64,000 nt of DNA, from contig JAIYBC010000063.1 of assembly GCA_027488845.1 (NCBI GenBank), positions 62,001 to 126,000 on the forward strand, given 5' to 3'. This DNA is from Verrucomicrobiales bacterium. Its GTDB lineage: Bacteria > Verrucomicrobiota > Verrucomicrobiia > Limisphaerales > UBA9464. Each line of letters starts with the position of its first letter. Position 1 is the stretch's first letter. Below are positions 16,774 to 26,863 of this stretch, in pieces. Both the position numbers and the translations under genes were made by a program. Under the pieces are notes generated by a model. It was given only the letters and a program-made list of their open reading frames with translations, was not told the DNA's origin and did no database searches.

Positions 16774-19700
16774 CTACGGACGAAGCCGCAGTTCGGCGGC
16801 ATCCTTGGTGACCGGATGCCGTGTGGACTTCCCCCCGGGCCAGCGGACCTCGACCGCCTCCGTGCCCTCCGGGCGTCCCAGCACCGTTGTCGGATCGTCG
16901 CAGGAAAGATGACCCGACCCGAGGTGGAGTTCGCGCCATGGCCCCGTCTTCCCGACGCCGAGCACGCGGACCGCGGCACCGATGGCGGCGGGGTTTCCGG
17001 CAGGGCCTTCCAGACGCACCCGCAGACCCGGTTTGCCGCCGACATTGCGCCAGAGGGTCGTCGCCGCGCCGTTCTGTCCCACGGCGAGATCGATCCGGCC
17101 GTCCGCGTCGAAGTCCGCGACGGCCGCGCCACGGCCATCCCCATGGACCACGACGCCGCTCAGGAAGTCGGCCCGGAAGCCGCCCGATCCGTTGCCGCGA
17201 AGCCAGAGCCCCCGGCCGGCATCGCTGCGTTCGGCGAACGGATGCGCCGTGGAGTCGTTCTGCGCGACGAAGAGGTCGTCGTGGCCGTCGCCGTCGTAGT
17301 CGGCCACGCAGAGCCCCTGGACGGTGGACCACTGGGCCGCAGCCGGCAGCGGACGGACCTCGAAGCGGTCGCCGCGGTTGAGCAGCACCACCGACTCCTG
17401 GGTGTCGATCCAAAGCCGGGTCGCCCGGGCGGCCGATTCCCCGAAGAGCGACGGCACCGAGGAGGTCGAGTAGGCGCGGTAGGAGGTCACGGCGTCGCGC
17501 ACCGCGGGGAACAGGGCGGTCATCATCATGAACTCCCGTTCCGGCCGGTCCACGTTGCCAACCGGGTCGTGCCAGGCCTCGATCAGGTCGTTGCCACCGC
17601 CGGATCCGAAGTCGCCGGCGTAGAGGCGTCGTGGGGAGGCCGTCGTCCCGACCTGGCGACGGTTGGTTCCCTCGTTGCCGAGGACGACGTCGAGCCGGCC
17701 GTCCTCGTCGAAGTCCCCGGCGGCCACCGACGACCAGGCGCCTCGGAGGCCGCCACCGCGGTTCCAATCGAAGCGCGGCTCCCACGGCTTCAGGCGACCC
17801 GCCTCGTTGCGGAAGAACCGCGGGGCGCCCCAGTCGACCGCGACCACGAGATCCGGCCGGCCGTCGCCGTCGAGGTCGGTGAAGCAGGCCGCGGTGGCCA
17901 TTCCGATGGACCCGAGACGTTCGGCGACGACGAGGCGTCCGCCTTGGTTGCGCAGCAGGAGCGACGGGTCCGGATCCGGATACCTGCCCGGCACGGTGCG
18001 GGAGCCGACGAAGACCTCCAGTTCGCCGTCGCCATCGACGTCCGCCGCCGCCAGCGGGCCGGTGCCGAAGGCGCTTCCGACGAGCATCTCGCCGCTCCGA
18101 CCGCTGGCCGGGTCGTACAGCCGCAACGCGCCGCCGTTGGTCAGGCCGTCCTCGAAGTTGGACACCCCGGCGACGAGCGCGCCGTTCAACGGAAGGATCG
18201 CGGTGAGATCCCGGCCGGTGGGCTTCTGGAACGGAGGGCGGTCCATCGCGCTGAACCCGCCGCGCCCGTCGTTGAGGAAGGCGGCCGGACGACCGCCGCG
18301 TCCCGCTCCGACGACGAGGTCCGGATGGCCGTTCCCGTCGAGATCCGTCCATGTCACCCCGGGCCCCGCTTGCGAAAGCCGCATCGGCAGCGTGGGTTGG
18401 CGCGCGAAGTCGTCGAACGGCTCGTCGACATGGACATGGCCCAAACGCGCCGAGACGTCCTCGAAGGTCGGCCTGGCCGGCTCTGGGTTGCCCGGGGCCG
18501 GGGGCAACGGCGCGCCGGCGACCACGGTGACGGCGGAGCCGGCGGCGGCACCCGACAGAAATTCCACGGCGCCACCGGGCCAACGGACCTCGATGTCCAC
18601 CTTCGTGGCGGTGCCGGTGGCGAACGTCCTCTCGGGCGCGTCCCCACCCAGGTAGCGGCCGCCGGCGAAGACCTCCGTGGTCTGGGCGGGCAGGCCGGCC
18701 GCACGGACGGTGATGCGCGCACCGATGCCGGCGCTGTTGGGGGAGGGTCCGCGCAGCCCGATCCGGACCCGAGGCGCGGTGGAGTTGTTGCGGTACAACC
18801 CCGGGGCGTCCGAGAGGTCGTTCATGACCACGTCCAGGTCGCCGTCGCCGTCGATGTCCCCGAGGGCGACCCCTTGGGAGATGGTGTCGGCGGTGAAGCC
18901 CCAGGCGGCCGAGACGTCGTCGAAGGTGGCGTCGCCGCGGTTGCGGAACGCGACGTTCGGCGTGGCAAGCGAGGGCACGGTGCGGACGAGCGCGGCGACC
19001 TGCGCCGGGGTCGAGGCCTGTCCCGCGGCCGACGCCTCGGAGATGCGCCGCGTGGCGTCGCCGTCCTGGAAGTCCCGCCTCTGGCCGTTGGGGACGATCA
19101 GGTCCTCGAACCCGTCCAGGTCCACGTCGAGCGACACCGGTCCCCAGGACCATTCGCTCGCCGCCACGCCGGCCTGCCACGCGGTGTCCGCCCAGGTCCC
19201 GTCGCCGCGCTGGATCTGGAGCACGTTGCGCTGGACCTGCGCCCGCGTCGCGAACCGGCCCGGCAACCGCAGGGTCGGCGCCAGGCCGGCCATCTGCGTG
19301 TGTCGCCACGCACGGTTGCGGCTGAACATGTCCACCGCGAAGAAGTCCACGTGGCCGTCCCGGTTGAAGTCCCCGAAGTCCACGCCCATGGAGAAGGTCG
19401 GGTTGTTCCGCAGCGCGATCGGGGACAGGGCCTTGAACCGGGGCTTCCGGTCGGGGCCGGTCGCGTTCATCCACACGCGGTCCGGGGTCTGCAGGTCGTT
19501 GCAGACGTACAGGTCGGGACGTCCGTCGCCGTCCATGTCGTGGAACCGCGCCGCCAGGCCCCAGTCCCCCGGCGGCGACGTCAACGGCCGGCCCGACTCG
19601 TCCACGAAGGCGCCTCCCGTCCACGGGACCTCGGCGAAGACGCCACGGCCGTCGTTGAGGAGGAGGGCGTCGGCCTCGCCCAGTTCGGCGACGTCGCCGC

Positions 19701-20451
19701 CCGGGCCGAGTTCGAAGCGGTTGGTCAGGTCGGGCGCGGTGACGGGACGGCCGTTGACCGCGACGATGACCGGACCCTGCGGCGTCTGGCGCATCTGGTA
19801 GCGGGTGTTGGGCTGGTCGAGGATCGTGACCGGCCGGAACCGAGCGACGTACAGGTCGAGGTCGCCGTCGCCGTCCACGTCCGCCAGGGCGAGCGAGGTG
19901 GCCCCGTGGCGCGAGCGGAGACCGGCGGCGTCGGTGGATTCCACGAAGCGGCCTTGGCCGTCGTTCCGGAAAAGCCGCGTGCCGCCGCCGAGCGCGTTCA
20001 GGAACAGGTCCACGTCGCCGTCGCCATCCACGTCCGCGAAGGCCGCTCCGGTCATGTCGAACGAGCCGGAGGTCGGATTGCGCCAGTCGATCCCCGGGAA
20101 GGCGGCGACGGAAACGTCGGCGAATGTCCATCCGCCGAGGTTTCGGTAGAGCGCCGGCGGCACGTCGGCGCCGCAAAGCAGCAGGTCGGGACGTCCGTCG
20201 GCGTCGAAATCGCCCAACGCCACGCCGGAGCCGGACAGCAGGTTGCGGTTGGTGATCGACCGTTCGTCGGAGAGGACGTTGGTGAAGCCGATTCCGGCCG
20301 CGGTGGCCGGCATCCGCGTGAAACCCGGCGCCAGCGTCCCGGCGGACGCCAACGGACGCGTCTCGACGGTGGCCGCGGCGGCGGCCGGCAGGCTGGCCAG
20401 CAGGGCGACAAGGCCCGCGGCGCGGAGGGACGATCGGCGGTGGGGCATCAT
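16774..20451 (-). CDS. Giant ASPIC/UnbV and FG-GAP (VCBS) repeat secreted protein, copy B
   Basis: This 1225-residue exported protein has a signal peptide (LRAAGLVALLASLPAAAAAT). Many calcium-binding FG-GAP/VCBS motifs of the DxDGDGxxD type follow (DFDADGRPDLLL, DVDGDGDVDLFL, DVDGDGDLDLYV, DMDGDGRPDLYV, DIDGDGDLDVVM), predicting beta-propellers. Two ASPIC/UnbV modules are visible. One is central (RIGLRGPSPNSAGIGARITVRAAGLPAQTTEVFAGGRYL) and one is C-terminal (RVRLEGPAGNPAAIGAAVRVLG...VRWPGGKSTRHPV). The start ATG at 20451 overlaps the stop of the upstream paralogue (ATGA), so the two are translated together. The ORF track's 1592-aa version reads into that gene in the wrong frame. Family members resemble CRTAC1-like surface proteins; adhesion or carbohydrate binding is possible but unproven. 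Confidence 0.88.
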   Translation of the reverse strand: MMPHRRSSLRAAGLVALLASLPAAAAATVETRPLASAGTLAPGFTRMPATAAGIGFTNVLSDERSITNRNLLSGSGVALGDFDADGRPDLLLCGADVPPALYRNLGGWTFADVSVAAFPGIDWRNPTSGSFDMTGAAFADVDGDGDVDLFLNALGGGTRLFRNDGQGRFVESTDAAGLRSRHGATSLALADVDGDGDLDLYVARFRPVTILDQPNTRYQMRQTPQGPVIVAVNGRPVTAPDLTNRFELGPGGDVAELGEADALLLNDGRGVFAEVPWTGGAFVDESGRPLTSPPGDWGLAARFHDMDGDGRPDLYVCNDLQTPDRVWMNATGPDRKPRFKALSPIALRNNPTFSMGVDFGDFNRDGHVDFFAVDMFSRNRAWRHTQMAGLAPTLRLPGRFATRAQVQRNVLQIQRGDGTWADTAWQAGVAASEWSWGPVSLDVDLDGFEDLIVPNGQRRDFQDGDATRRISEASAAGQASTPAQVAALVRTVPSLATPNVAFRNRGDATFDDVSAAWGFTADTISQGVALGDIDGDGDLDVVMNDLSDAPGLYRNNSTAPRVRIGLRGPSPNSAGIGARITVRAAGLPAQTTEVFAGGRYLGGDAPERTFATGTATKVDIEVRWPGGAVEFLSGAAAGSAVTVVAGAPLPPAPGNPEPARPTFEDVSARLGHVHVDEPFDDFARQPTLPMRLSQAGPGVTWTDLDGNGHPDLVVGAGRGGRPAAFLNDGRGGFSAMDRPPFQKPTGRDLTAILPLNGALVAGVSNFEDGLTNGGALRLYDPASGRSGEMLVGSAFGTGPLAAADVDGDGELEVFVGSRTVPGRYPDPDPSLLLRNQGGRLVVAERLGSIGMATAACFTDLDGDGRPDLVVAVDWGAPRFFRNEAGRLKPWEPRFDWNRGGGLRGAWSSVAAGDFDEDGRLDVVLGNEGTNRRQVGTTASPRRLYAGDFGSGGGNDLIEAWHDPVGNVDRPEREFMMMTALFPAVRDAVTSYRAYSTSSVPSLFGESAARATRLWIDTQESVVLLNRGDRFEVRPLPAAAQWSTVQGLCVADYDGDGHDDLFVAQNDSTAHPFAERSDAGRGLWLRGNGSGGFRADFLSGVVVHGDGRGAAVADFDADGRIDLAVGQNGAATTLWRNVGGKPGLRVRLEGPAGNPAAIGAAVRVLGVGKTGPWRELHLGSGHLSCDDPTTVLGRPEGTEAVEVRWPGGKSTRHPVTKDAAELRLRP

Positions 20452-23400
20452 GGGAGGATCCGGATCGGACCGTTGCGGGGAACGACCACCGACCGCGTCC
20501 CGGCGGCGACGGGATGGCGGACGACTTCTCCGTCGGGCCAACGGATTTCCAGCTCGCCGGCCACGCCCCGGGTCCCGAGGACCGTCGCCGGACTGTCGAC
20601 GCCGAGGCCGCCGCCGCCGGCCCGGATCTCGCGACGGGGACCGGCCTTGCCCTCCTGATGCCAGCGCAACGAGGCGCCGAGCGCGTCGGGATTGCGGGCC
20701 GCGCCGAGCAACCGGACACGCAGTCCGGGAGTGGCGGCGAGGTTGCGGTGCAGGAGGGTCGGGGCGGAATTCTGGCCCAGCACCAGGTCCATCCGTCCGT
20801 CGTGGTCGAAGTCCGCCACGGCGACACCGCGCTGCTCGCCCCACGCGGCGATGCCCGGATGCGGGTCCTCCGCGAATCCTCCGCGCCCGTCGCCGAGCAG
20901 AAGGAGTCCTCGACCGGCGTCGTAGCGGGCCTCGTCGGGACGGATGCCGAAGACGTTCTGGGCGAGGAACAGGTCCTCGGATCCGTCGCCGTCGAAGTCC
21001 GCCACCGCGATGCCCTGCACCGGTGAGAACTGGGCCACCACCGGCAGCGCCTTCCATTCGAAGTGGTCGCCGCGGTTCAGGAGGAGGCCCGAGTCGAGGT
21101 TGACCGCCTCCAGCAGGGGGAGGTCGGCGGGCAGCCCTTCCAGCAGTTGCGGCAAGGTAGCCCGGCCGAAGGATTCCAAGGTCGGATACCGCTGCGCCAC
21201 CGAGGGCAGCATCGCCGCCAGCAGCGGCTGCCGGCGCACCGGCAATTCCACCCCGCCCGGCCCGACATGGCTCTCGATCATCTCGACGAAGCCGTCGCCG
21301 TTGAAGTCCCCGTGGCGCCCCCGCAGCGGACGCCGTTCCGCGGCGGCACCGAGGAAGTGGTTCCGCCCCCAGTTCCCGGCCACGAGGTCCATGCGACCGT
21401 CGCCGTCGACATCCGCCGCGGTCAACGCCTGCCACCAGCCGGTCCACCGGGAGAGCCGATCGGCGCCCGGAGGCAACCCGGCGCCCCGCAGCGGCGGATC
21501 CCACGGCACCAGTCGTCCCTGTTGGTTGCGGAGAAGGCGGATCGCCCCCCATTCGCAGGAAAGCGCGAGGTCCGGGCGGGCGTCGCCGTCGAGGTCGGTG
21601 AACACCGCGGACTGGACCAGTCCGATGCGTTCGACGCGTTCCGCCACGCCGAGGCGGCCGCCGTCGTTGCGGACCAGCAGCGAGGTCGCGGGTTCCGGGT
21701 AGCGTCCGGCGACATGGCGGACGCCGACGAAGATCTCCGGCGTGCCGTCCCCGTCGACGTCCGCCGCGGCCAACGATCCCACCGCCGCGGCCTTGCCGCC
21801 CAAGACCTCACCGCTGCGACCGGTCGCCAGGTCGATGATCCGGAGGGCGCCGCCGTTGGTCTGGCCGTCCTCGTGGTTGCTCACGCCCGCGAGGATCGCC
21901 CCGCCCAGCGGGAGCATCGTGGTCAGGTCCCGCGCGGTCGGGCGTGCGAAGGCGGCGAGCGGCAGGGTCCCGAAGGCGGCGCCGGCGGCGTTCGTCCAGG
22001 CGTTCGGCGTCCCACCCTGTCCGGAGGAGACGAGCAGGTCCTCCCAGCCGTCGCCGTCGAGGTCCGTCCAGGTCACTCCCGGGCCGGGGGTCGAAAGGTC
22101 GCGTGGGGCCGATGGCTGACGCCCGAACTCGTCGAAGGGCGTGTCGAAATGGGTGTGTCGGATGCGGTCGGAGAGATCCTCGAAGCGCGGACGGGGCGGC
22201 GCGGCGGACGCGGATGCGACCCGCACGGAATCCGACTGTCCGACGACCACCGAGCCGGGACCCACCGCGGAGAGGCGGGTGACGCTCCCGTCGCGCCAGG
22301 CGACCTCGAGGGCCACGGCCGCGTTCGTTCCCGTGGCGAAGGTCCTCACCGCGTCGTCGCCCGAGAGGTACCGTCCGCCGGCGATCATCTCCTGGGTCTG
22401 GATCGGCAGGCCGGGCGCCGTGACCCGGATCCGCGCGCCGATGCCGCGGGTGTTCGGTGCGGTTCCGCGGAGCCGCACCAGCAGGCGTCCGGCACCCGCC
22501 CCGTTGCGCAGCACCTTGGCGGGACCGTTGAGCGCATTGAGCACCAGGTCGAGGTCGCCGTCGCCGTCGAGATCCGCCGCGGCCATGCCGTGCTCGACGC
22601 CGGATTCGTCGAATCCCCAGGCGGTGGAGACATCCTCGAAGGTCAGGTCGCCGCGGTTGCGGAACGCGGCGTTCGGGGCGTCGAACGGCCGGAACATCCG
22701 TCGCATCTCCAGCAGCTCCCGCGAACCGTTCCTGCCCGCCGACTTCAACGCCTCGGCCCGGGCGCCGACGTCGGCGTCGAGCATGTCGAGGGCATGGCCG
22801 TTCGAGACCAGCAGGTCCTCCCAGCCGTCGAGGTCGACATCGAGGAAGATCGGCGTCCACGCCCACTCGGCGGCGCTCAATCCCGCGAGGCGGCCGATCT
22901 CGGCGAAGGTGCCGTCGGGCCGACCTCGGAAGAGGGTGTTGTGCGAGAACTGCGGCCGGTCGTCGAGGACCCCCGGCTGGTTGAACCCGGGCGGAAGGCC
23001 GTCCAGCTGCACGTTCCGGCGCCAATGCTCGCGGCTCAACATGTCGAGCACGAGGAAGTCGTCCCGTCCGTCCCGGTCGACGTCCGCCGCATCGATCCCC
23101 ATCGAGAAGGCCGGAGTGTGACGCAGCGCGACGGGACGGGACGCCCGGAACCGAAGCGGGCCACCCGACGGCGTCTCGTTGATCCAGAAGCGGTCCTCGG
23201 ACTGGAAGTCGTTGCAGACGTAGAGATCGGGACGTCCGTCGCCGTCGAGGTCCCGGAACATCACGCTGAGTCCCCAGTCGTAGGGTGGACCGGTGAGCGG
23301 CTTGCCGGTGGCGTCGAGGAACGCGCCTCCGCTCCAGGAAACGGCCGTGAAGCCGCCGCGTCCGTCGTTCAGGAAGAGGGCGTCCGGCTCGCCGTTCTCC

Positions 23401-24134
23401 ATCGGACCGGACGGGGTCATCGTGAAGCGCCCGACCAGGTCCGGGGCGCTGGTGGGACGGCCGTTGTAGGCGACGATCCGTTGTCGGCCGCCCTCGTCGC
23501 GCACCTGGTACCGCGCCCCGGGATCGTCCCGGACGGTCACCCCGCGGTAGTTCGACACATAGAGGTCGAGGTCGCCGTCACCGTCGGCGTCGGCCAGGGC
23601 GATGCTCGATCCCGCGCGGTCCGGATTGATCCGGCCGGATTCCACGAACCGGCCGCCGCCGTCGTTGCGCAGGATCCGGGTCCCCTGCCCCAAGGTGTTC
23701 AACACCAGGTCCGGATGACCGTCGCCATCGACGTCGGCGGAGGCCGAACCGGTGACCTCGAGGCCTCCGAGGAGAGCCTGCGGGAAGGAGGAACCGGTGA
23801 CGTCGGTGAACCGCCAGCCGCCGAGGTTCCGCCAAAGCCGGGAACCGCCCGCGTAGGCGCCGAGGAACACGTCCGTGCGGCCGTCGGCGTCGAAGTCCGC
23901 AAGGGCCACGCCGGAGCCGTTGAGGGCGATCTGGTTGGTCAGGTAACGGGACGCCGGGACCACGTTGGTGAAGGCGATCCCGGTTTCGCCGGGGCCCAAG
24001 GAGGTGAATCCGGAACGGGGTCCGTCGGCCGCGGCGAGGGAGGCCACCGTCAGGGCCAGCACCATGGCCAACGGGGTCGCGCCCGGAAGCGGACGGACCT
24101 CCGGAAGGGAATGGCGGGGCGTTCGACGGGGCAC
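20448..24134 (-). CDS. Giant ASPIC/UnbV and FG-GAP (VCBS) repeat secreted protein, copy A
   Basis: This 1228-residue protein has the same order of parts as its downstream neighbour. There is a signal peptide (ATPLAMVLALTVASLAAA), then IAFTNVVPASRYLTNQIALNGSGVALADFDADGRTDVFL and a series of FG-GAP motifs (DVDGDGHPDLVL, DADGDGDLDLYV, DLDGDGRPDLYV, DLDGDGDLDLVL). A central ASPIC module (LLVRLRGTAPNTRGIGARIRVTAPGLPIQTQEMIAGGRYL), a second propeller and a C-terminal ASPIC module (RVRLLGAARNPDALGASLRW...EIRWPDGEVVRHPV) complete it. Nearly equal length and matching module order show that the pair arose by tandem duplication and then diverged widely. It is the first gene of the pair; the promoter should lie in the 121-base divergent gap before the epimerase gene. 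Export is expected; the function is not known. Confidence 0.88.
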   Translation of the reverse strand: MPRRTPRHSLPEVRPLPGATPLAMVLALTVASLAAADGPRSGFTSLGPGETGIAFTNVVPASRYLTNQIALNGSGVALADFDADGRTDVFLGAYAGGSRLWRNLGGWRFTDVTGSSFPQALLGGLEVTGSASADVDGDGHPDLVLNTLGQGTRILRNDGGGRFVESGRINPDRAGSSIALADADGDGDLDLYVSNYRGVTVRDDPGARYQVRDEGGRQRIVAYNGRPTSAPDLVGRFTMTPSGPMENGEPDALFLNDGRGGFTAVSWSGGAFLDATGKPLTGPPYDWGLSVMFRDLDGDGRPDLYVCNDFQSEDRFWINETPSGGPLRFRASRPVALRHTPAFSMGIDAADVDRDGRDDFLVLDMLSREHWRRNVQLDGLPPGFNQPGVLDDRPQFSHNTLFRGRPDGTFAEIGRLAGLSAAEWAWTPIFLDVDLDGWEDLLVSNGHALDMLDADVGARAEALKSAGRNGSRELLEMRRMFRPFDAPNAAFRNRGDLTFEDVSTAWGFDESGVEHGMAAADLDGDGDLDLVLNALNGPAKVLRNGAGAGRLLVRLRGTAPNTRGIGARIRVTAPGLPIQTQEMIAGGRYLSGDDAVRTFATGTNAAVALEVAWRDGSVTRLSAVGPGSVVVGQSDSVRVASASAAPPRPRFEDLSDRIRHTHFDTPFDEFGRQPSAPRDLSTPGPGVTWTDLDGDGWEDLLVSSGQGGTPNAWTNAAGAAFGTLPLAAFARPTARDLTTMLPLGGAILAGVSNHEDGQTNGGALRIIDLATGRSGEVLGGKAAAVGSLAAADVDGDGTPEIFVGVRHVAGRYPEPATSLLVRNDGGRLGVAERVERIGLVQSAVFTDLDGDARPDLALSCEWGAIRLLRNQQGRLVPWDPPLRGAGLPPGADRLSRWTGWWQALTAADVDGDGRMDLVAGNWGRNHFLGAAAERRPLRGRHGDFNGDGFVEMIESHVGPGGVELPVRRQPLLAAMLPSVAQRYPTLESFGRATLPQLLEGLPADLPLLEAVNLDSGLLLNRGDHFEWKALPVVAQFSPVQGIAVADFDGDGSEDLFLAQNVFGIRPDEARYDAGRGLLLLGDGRGGFAEDPHPGIAAWGEQRGVAVADFDHDGRMDLVLGQNSAPTLLHRNLAATPGLRVRLLGAARNPDALGASLRWHQEGKAGPRREIRAGGGGLGVDSPATVLGTRGVAGELEIRWPDGEVVRHPVAAGTRSVVVPRNGPIRILP

Positions 24135-24255
24135 GGGAGGAGGATCCCCGCACCGGCCCGGGCGTGCCAGCGCAGAAAGGTCGGGCCGGAGGACGGACCC
24201 GCGGGAGGCCAGTCGGACGTTGATGCGATGAGGCCGGCCGGATCATCCTGTCCCC

Positions 24256-25212
24256 ATGCATTTCCTCGTCACGGGTGGCGCCGGATTCATCGGGTCCCAC
24301 GTGGCCGAACATCTCCTGGCCGCGGGCCATGAAGTGACGGTTTTCGACGATCTCAACCCGTTCTACGACCCGGCGATCAAGCGGGCGACGCTCCAGGTCC
24401 TGGAACGGTCCGGGAGCGGGCGCTTCCGTTTCGTCCAGGGAGACCTGGTGGAACGGGCGTCCTTGGACGCCGTGTTCGCCGGGGAAAGGATCGACCAGGT
24501 GATCCACCTCGCGGCGCGGGCCGGAGTGCGGCCGAGCCTTCAGGAGCCCGCCCTCTACCAGCGGGTGAACGTGGAGGGCACGGTGAACCTGCTCGAGGCC
24601 GGAAGGCTGGCCGGCGTGGGGAAGTTCATCCTCGCCTCGTCGTCGTCGGTGTACGGGGTCAACGCCAAGGTTCCCTTCTCCGAGGACGACCCGATCTTCC
24701 GCGCGATCTCGCCGTACGCCTCGAGCAAGCTGGCCTGCGAGGCCCTCGGCCACACCTACCACCACGTGTACGGACTCGACGTGGTGATGCTGCGCTTCTT
24801 CACCGTGTACGGCCCCCGGCAGCGGCCGGACCTCGCCATCCACAAGTTCGCCCGCCTGATCGACTCCGGACGGCCCGTGCCGGTGTTCGGGGACGGGTCC
24901 ACGGCCCGCGACTACACCTACGTGGACGACATCGTCTCCGGCGTCCTCGCCTGCACGCGTCGGCAGTTCGGGTTCGGGATCTACAACCTCGGCGAATCCC
25001 AGACGGTGACCCTCTCGGAGCTGATCACGCTGTTGGAGCAGGCGTTGGGCAGGAAGGCGGTCCTCGACCGTCAGCCGTTGCAGCCGGGAGACGTGCCGAT
25101 CACCTACGCCGACATCTCGAAGGCGGGACGCGACCTCGGATACGATCCGCGGACGAAGATCGCCGAGGGGATCCCGCGGTTCGTCGAGTGGTTCCGCCGG
25201 GCGGCCGGCTGA
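24256..25212 (+). CDS. NAD-dependent epimerase/dehydratase (UDP-glucuronate 4-epimerase type)
   Basis: This 318-residue extended short-chain dehydrogenase has the NAD-binding motif GGAGFIGSH at residues 7-15. The catalytic serine region is LASSSSVYG and the active-site YASSK (Tyr-x-x-x-Lys) follows near residue 155. FFTVYGPRQRPDLAIHKFARLI and the C-terminal GYDPRTKIAEGIPRFVEWFR are typical of UDP-glucuronate 4-epimerases, which make UDP-galacturonate for surface polysaccharides. UDP-glucose 4-epimerase and dTDP-glucose dehydratase are the other possibilities. The protein is cytosolic. It is transcribed alone, divergent from the ASPIC pair and convergent with dnaA. Confidence 0.85.
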   Translation: MHFLVTGGAGFIGSHVAEHLLAAGHEVTVFDDLNPFYDPAIKRATLQVLERSGSGRFRFVQGDLVERASLDAVFAGERIDQVIHLAARAGVRPSLQEPALYQRVNVEGTVNLLEAGRLAGVGKFILASSSSVYGVNAKVPFSEDDPIFRAISPYASSKLACEALGHTYHHVYGLDVVMLRFFTVYGPRQRPDLAIHKFARLIDSGRPVPVFGDGSTARDYTYVDDIVSGVLACTRRQFGFGIYNLGESQTVTLSELITLLEQALGRKAVLDRQPLQPGDVPITYADISKAGRDLGYDPRTKIAEGIPRFVEWFRRAAG

Positions 25213-25278
25213 TCCGGCCCCCCTCCTGCAGACCCGCCGTTCCGCTTCGCGGCCCGGAGGCTTCGCGGCTTCGCCCGA

Positions 25279-25299
25279 CGGACTCCCCGCGGGAGTCCG
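25279..25299. terminator. Hairpin between convergent epimerase and dnaA genes
   Basis: CGGACTCCC-CGC-GGGAGTCCG is a perfect 9-base-pair stem with a 3-base loop, placed 3 bases before the dnaA stop. It lies between two convergent genes, which suits a bidirectional terminator. There is no T-run on either side. Confidence 0.5.
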
Positions 25300-25301
25300 G
25301 T

Positions 25302-26696
25302 TCAGCGGGTGAGCTGCTTCTCGAGATAGCCCACGTCCTGCCGGACCTTGGACTCCACCTCCATGCGGTCGCGCACCTGGCGGCAGGCATGCAGCACCGT
25401 GCCGTGGTCGCGTCCTCCGAAGGCGTCGCCGATGGAGCTGAGGGAATGGTCGGTGAGCTGCCGGGCGAGATACATGGCGATCTGGCGCGGGAAGGCGATG
25501 TTCTCCGGACGCCGCTTGCTGGTCATGTCGGCCAGGCGGATGTCGAAGTAGTCGGCGACGCGGCGTTGGATCTCGCCGATGGAGATCGCGACCTTGCCCT
25601 CCTCCTGGAGGATCTCACGCAGCAGGGTCTCGATGGTCTCGAGGTCGAGGTCCTTGCCGGTGAGCTGGGCGTAGGCGGCGACGCGCACGAGGGCGCCTTC
25701 GAGGCGGCGGATGTTGGTCCGGATGCGGTTGGCGAGGAACGAGATGATCTCGGGCGGCAGCTCCACGCTGAGGGCCGCGGCCTTCTTGTGGAGGATCGCG
25801 AGGCGGGTCTCGACGTCGGGGGCCTTGACGTCGGCGGTCATGCCCCACTCGAAGCGCGAGGTGAGGCGCTGTTCGAGCCCCTGGATCTCGTTGGCCGGGC
25901 GGTCGCAGGTCAGGACGATCTGCTTGTGGCAGTCGTGGAGGGCGTTGAAGGTGTGGAAGAACTCCTCCTGGATGCGCTCCTTGCCGGCGAGGAACTGGAC
26001 GTCGTCGATGAGCAGGACGTCGAGTTCGCGGTACTTCTTGCGGAACCGGGGCAGCTGTCCGTTCTGGAGGGCCTCGATGAACTCGTTGGTGAAGCGCTCG
26101 CAGGAGAGGTAGCCGATGCGGGCGTTGCGCCTGTGGGCGTGGACGTGTTGGCCGATGGCCTGGAGGAGATGGGTCTTGCCGAGACCGACGCCGCCGAAGA
26201 GGAACAGCGGGTTGTAGGTCAGGCCAGGCTTCTGGGCGACGGCCACCGAAGCGGCATGGGCGTGGTGGTTGTTGCTGCCGACCACGAAGGTGTCGAAGAC
26301 GTTGTTCGGATTGAAGAACGCGTCGGGCCGGCGGGTGGCGGGTTCCTTGGCGACCGGCGAGGGGATCGGGGCCAGGGGAGCCGACGAGGACTCGGCCGAT
26401 TCGTCCGGAACCGCGGTTCCGGAGCCGGCGGCAACCGCGGACTCCGCCGCGCGGACCGCGAAGGCGATCTGCACGGGCCGCACCGCGGTGCGGCTGACCA
26501 CGGACCGAAGCACGTCGAGGTAGTTGTCCTTGAGCCAGAACTCGCAGAACTCGTCCGCCACCTCCAGGGTCAGCACATCGCCGTCCATCCGGCTCGCGCT
26601 CACGGGAGCGAACCAGAGATTGTAGAGCTCGGTCTTGAGCATTCCACGCAGCGTCTGCTGCGCGGCGGACCAGATGGCTTGTGCGTTATCGGACAT
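25302..26696 (-). CDS. dnaA: Chromosomal replication initiator protein DnaA
   Basis: This 464-residue protein has the four DnaA domains. Domain I begins [25 protein letters not shown], and a variable Ala/Ser/Pro-rich linker covers about residues 85-125. The AAA+ domain has Walker [11 protein letters not shown], Walker [10 protein letters not shown] and sensor motif [10 protein letters not shown]. The C-terminal helix-turn-helix carries the DnaA signature region ([20 protein letters not shown]), which contacts the DnaA box. It binds ATP, opens the replication origin and can repress its own gene. A near-consensus DnaA box (TTATTCACC at 26747-26755) lies about 50 bases upstream of its start. It is not followed by dnaN or recF, unlike the classical dnaA operon. 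A Gly-Arg-Asp-His-rich C-terminus and normal length indicate an intact gene. Confidence 0.97.
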   Translation of the reverse strand: MSDNAQAIWSAAQQTLRGMLKTELYNLWFAPVSASRMDGDVLTLEVADEFCEFWLKDNYLDVLRSVVSRTAVRPVQIAFAVRAAESAVAAGSGTAVPDESAESSSAPLAPIPSPVAKEPATRRPDAFFNPNNVFDTFVVGSNNHHAHAASVAVAQKPGLTYNPLFLFGGVGLGKTHLLQAIGQHVHAHRRNARIGYLSCERFTNEFIEALQNGQLPRFRKKYRELDVLLIDDVQFLAGKERIQEEFFHTFNALHDCHKQIVLTCDRPANEIQGLEQRLTSRFEWGMTADVKAPDVETRLAILHKKAAALSVELPPEIISFLANRIRTNIRRLEGALVRVAAYAQLTGKDLDLETIETLLREILQEEGKVAISIGEIQRRVADYFDIRLADMTSKRRPENIAFPRQIAMYLARQLTDHSLSSIGDAFGGRDHGTVLHACRQVRDRMEVESKVRQDVGYLEKQLTR

Positions 26697-26746
26697 GATG
26701 GACTGGGAAGGGATCGGAAAGCGCGGTGGCGATGGGTTTTTCGGTT

Positions 26747-26755
26747 TTATTCACC
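26747..26755. promoter_or_regulatory. Near-consensus DnaA box upstream of dnaA
   Basis: TTATTCACC matches the DnaA-box consensus TTATNCACA at eight of nine positions and lies in the dnaA promoter region. A second related site, TTGTTCACA, is at 27032-27040. Two sites are too few to call an origin, but autoregulation of dnaA would be expected from the first. Confidence 0.4.
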
Positions 26756-26863
26756 TGACGACTTCACCCGGCTGTAACCTGCCCAAAGACAGGCGTTTGG
26801 CCGTGGTTTCCATCGACGAAAACACCGCGTGATCCGGCGAAAACCGCCTGGATTGCTAGGCTT

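Noticed and set aside
16639-24332. Long plus-strand ORFs of 1339 and 1089 aa opposite the ASPIC genes
   Set aside because: They are antisense shadows of GC-rich genes. Their sequences are Arg/Gly/Val/Ala-rich without domains, while the minus-strand frames have clear FG-GAP and ASPIC modules.
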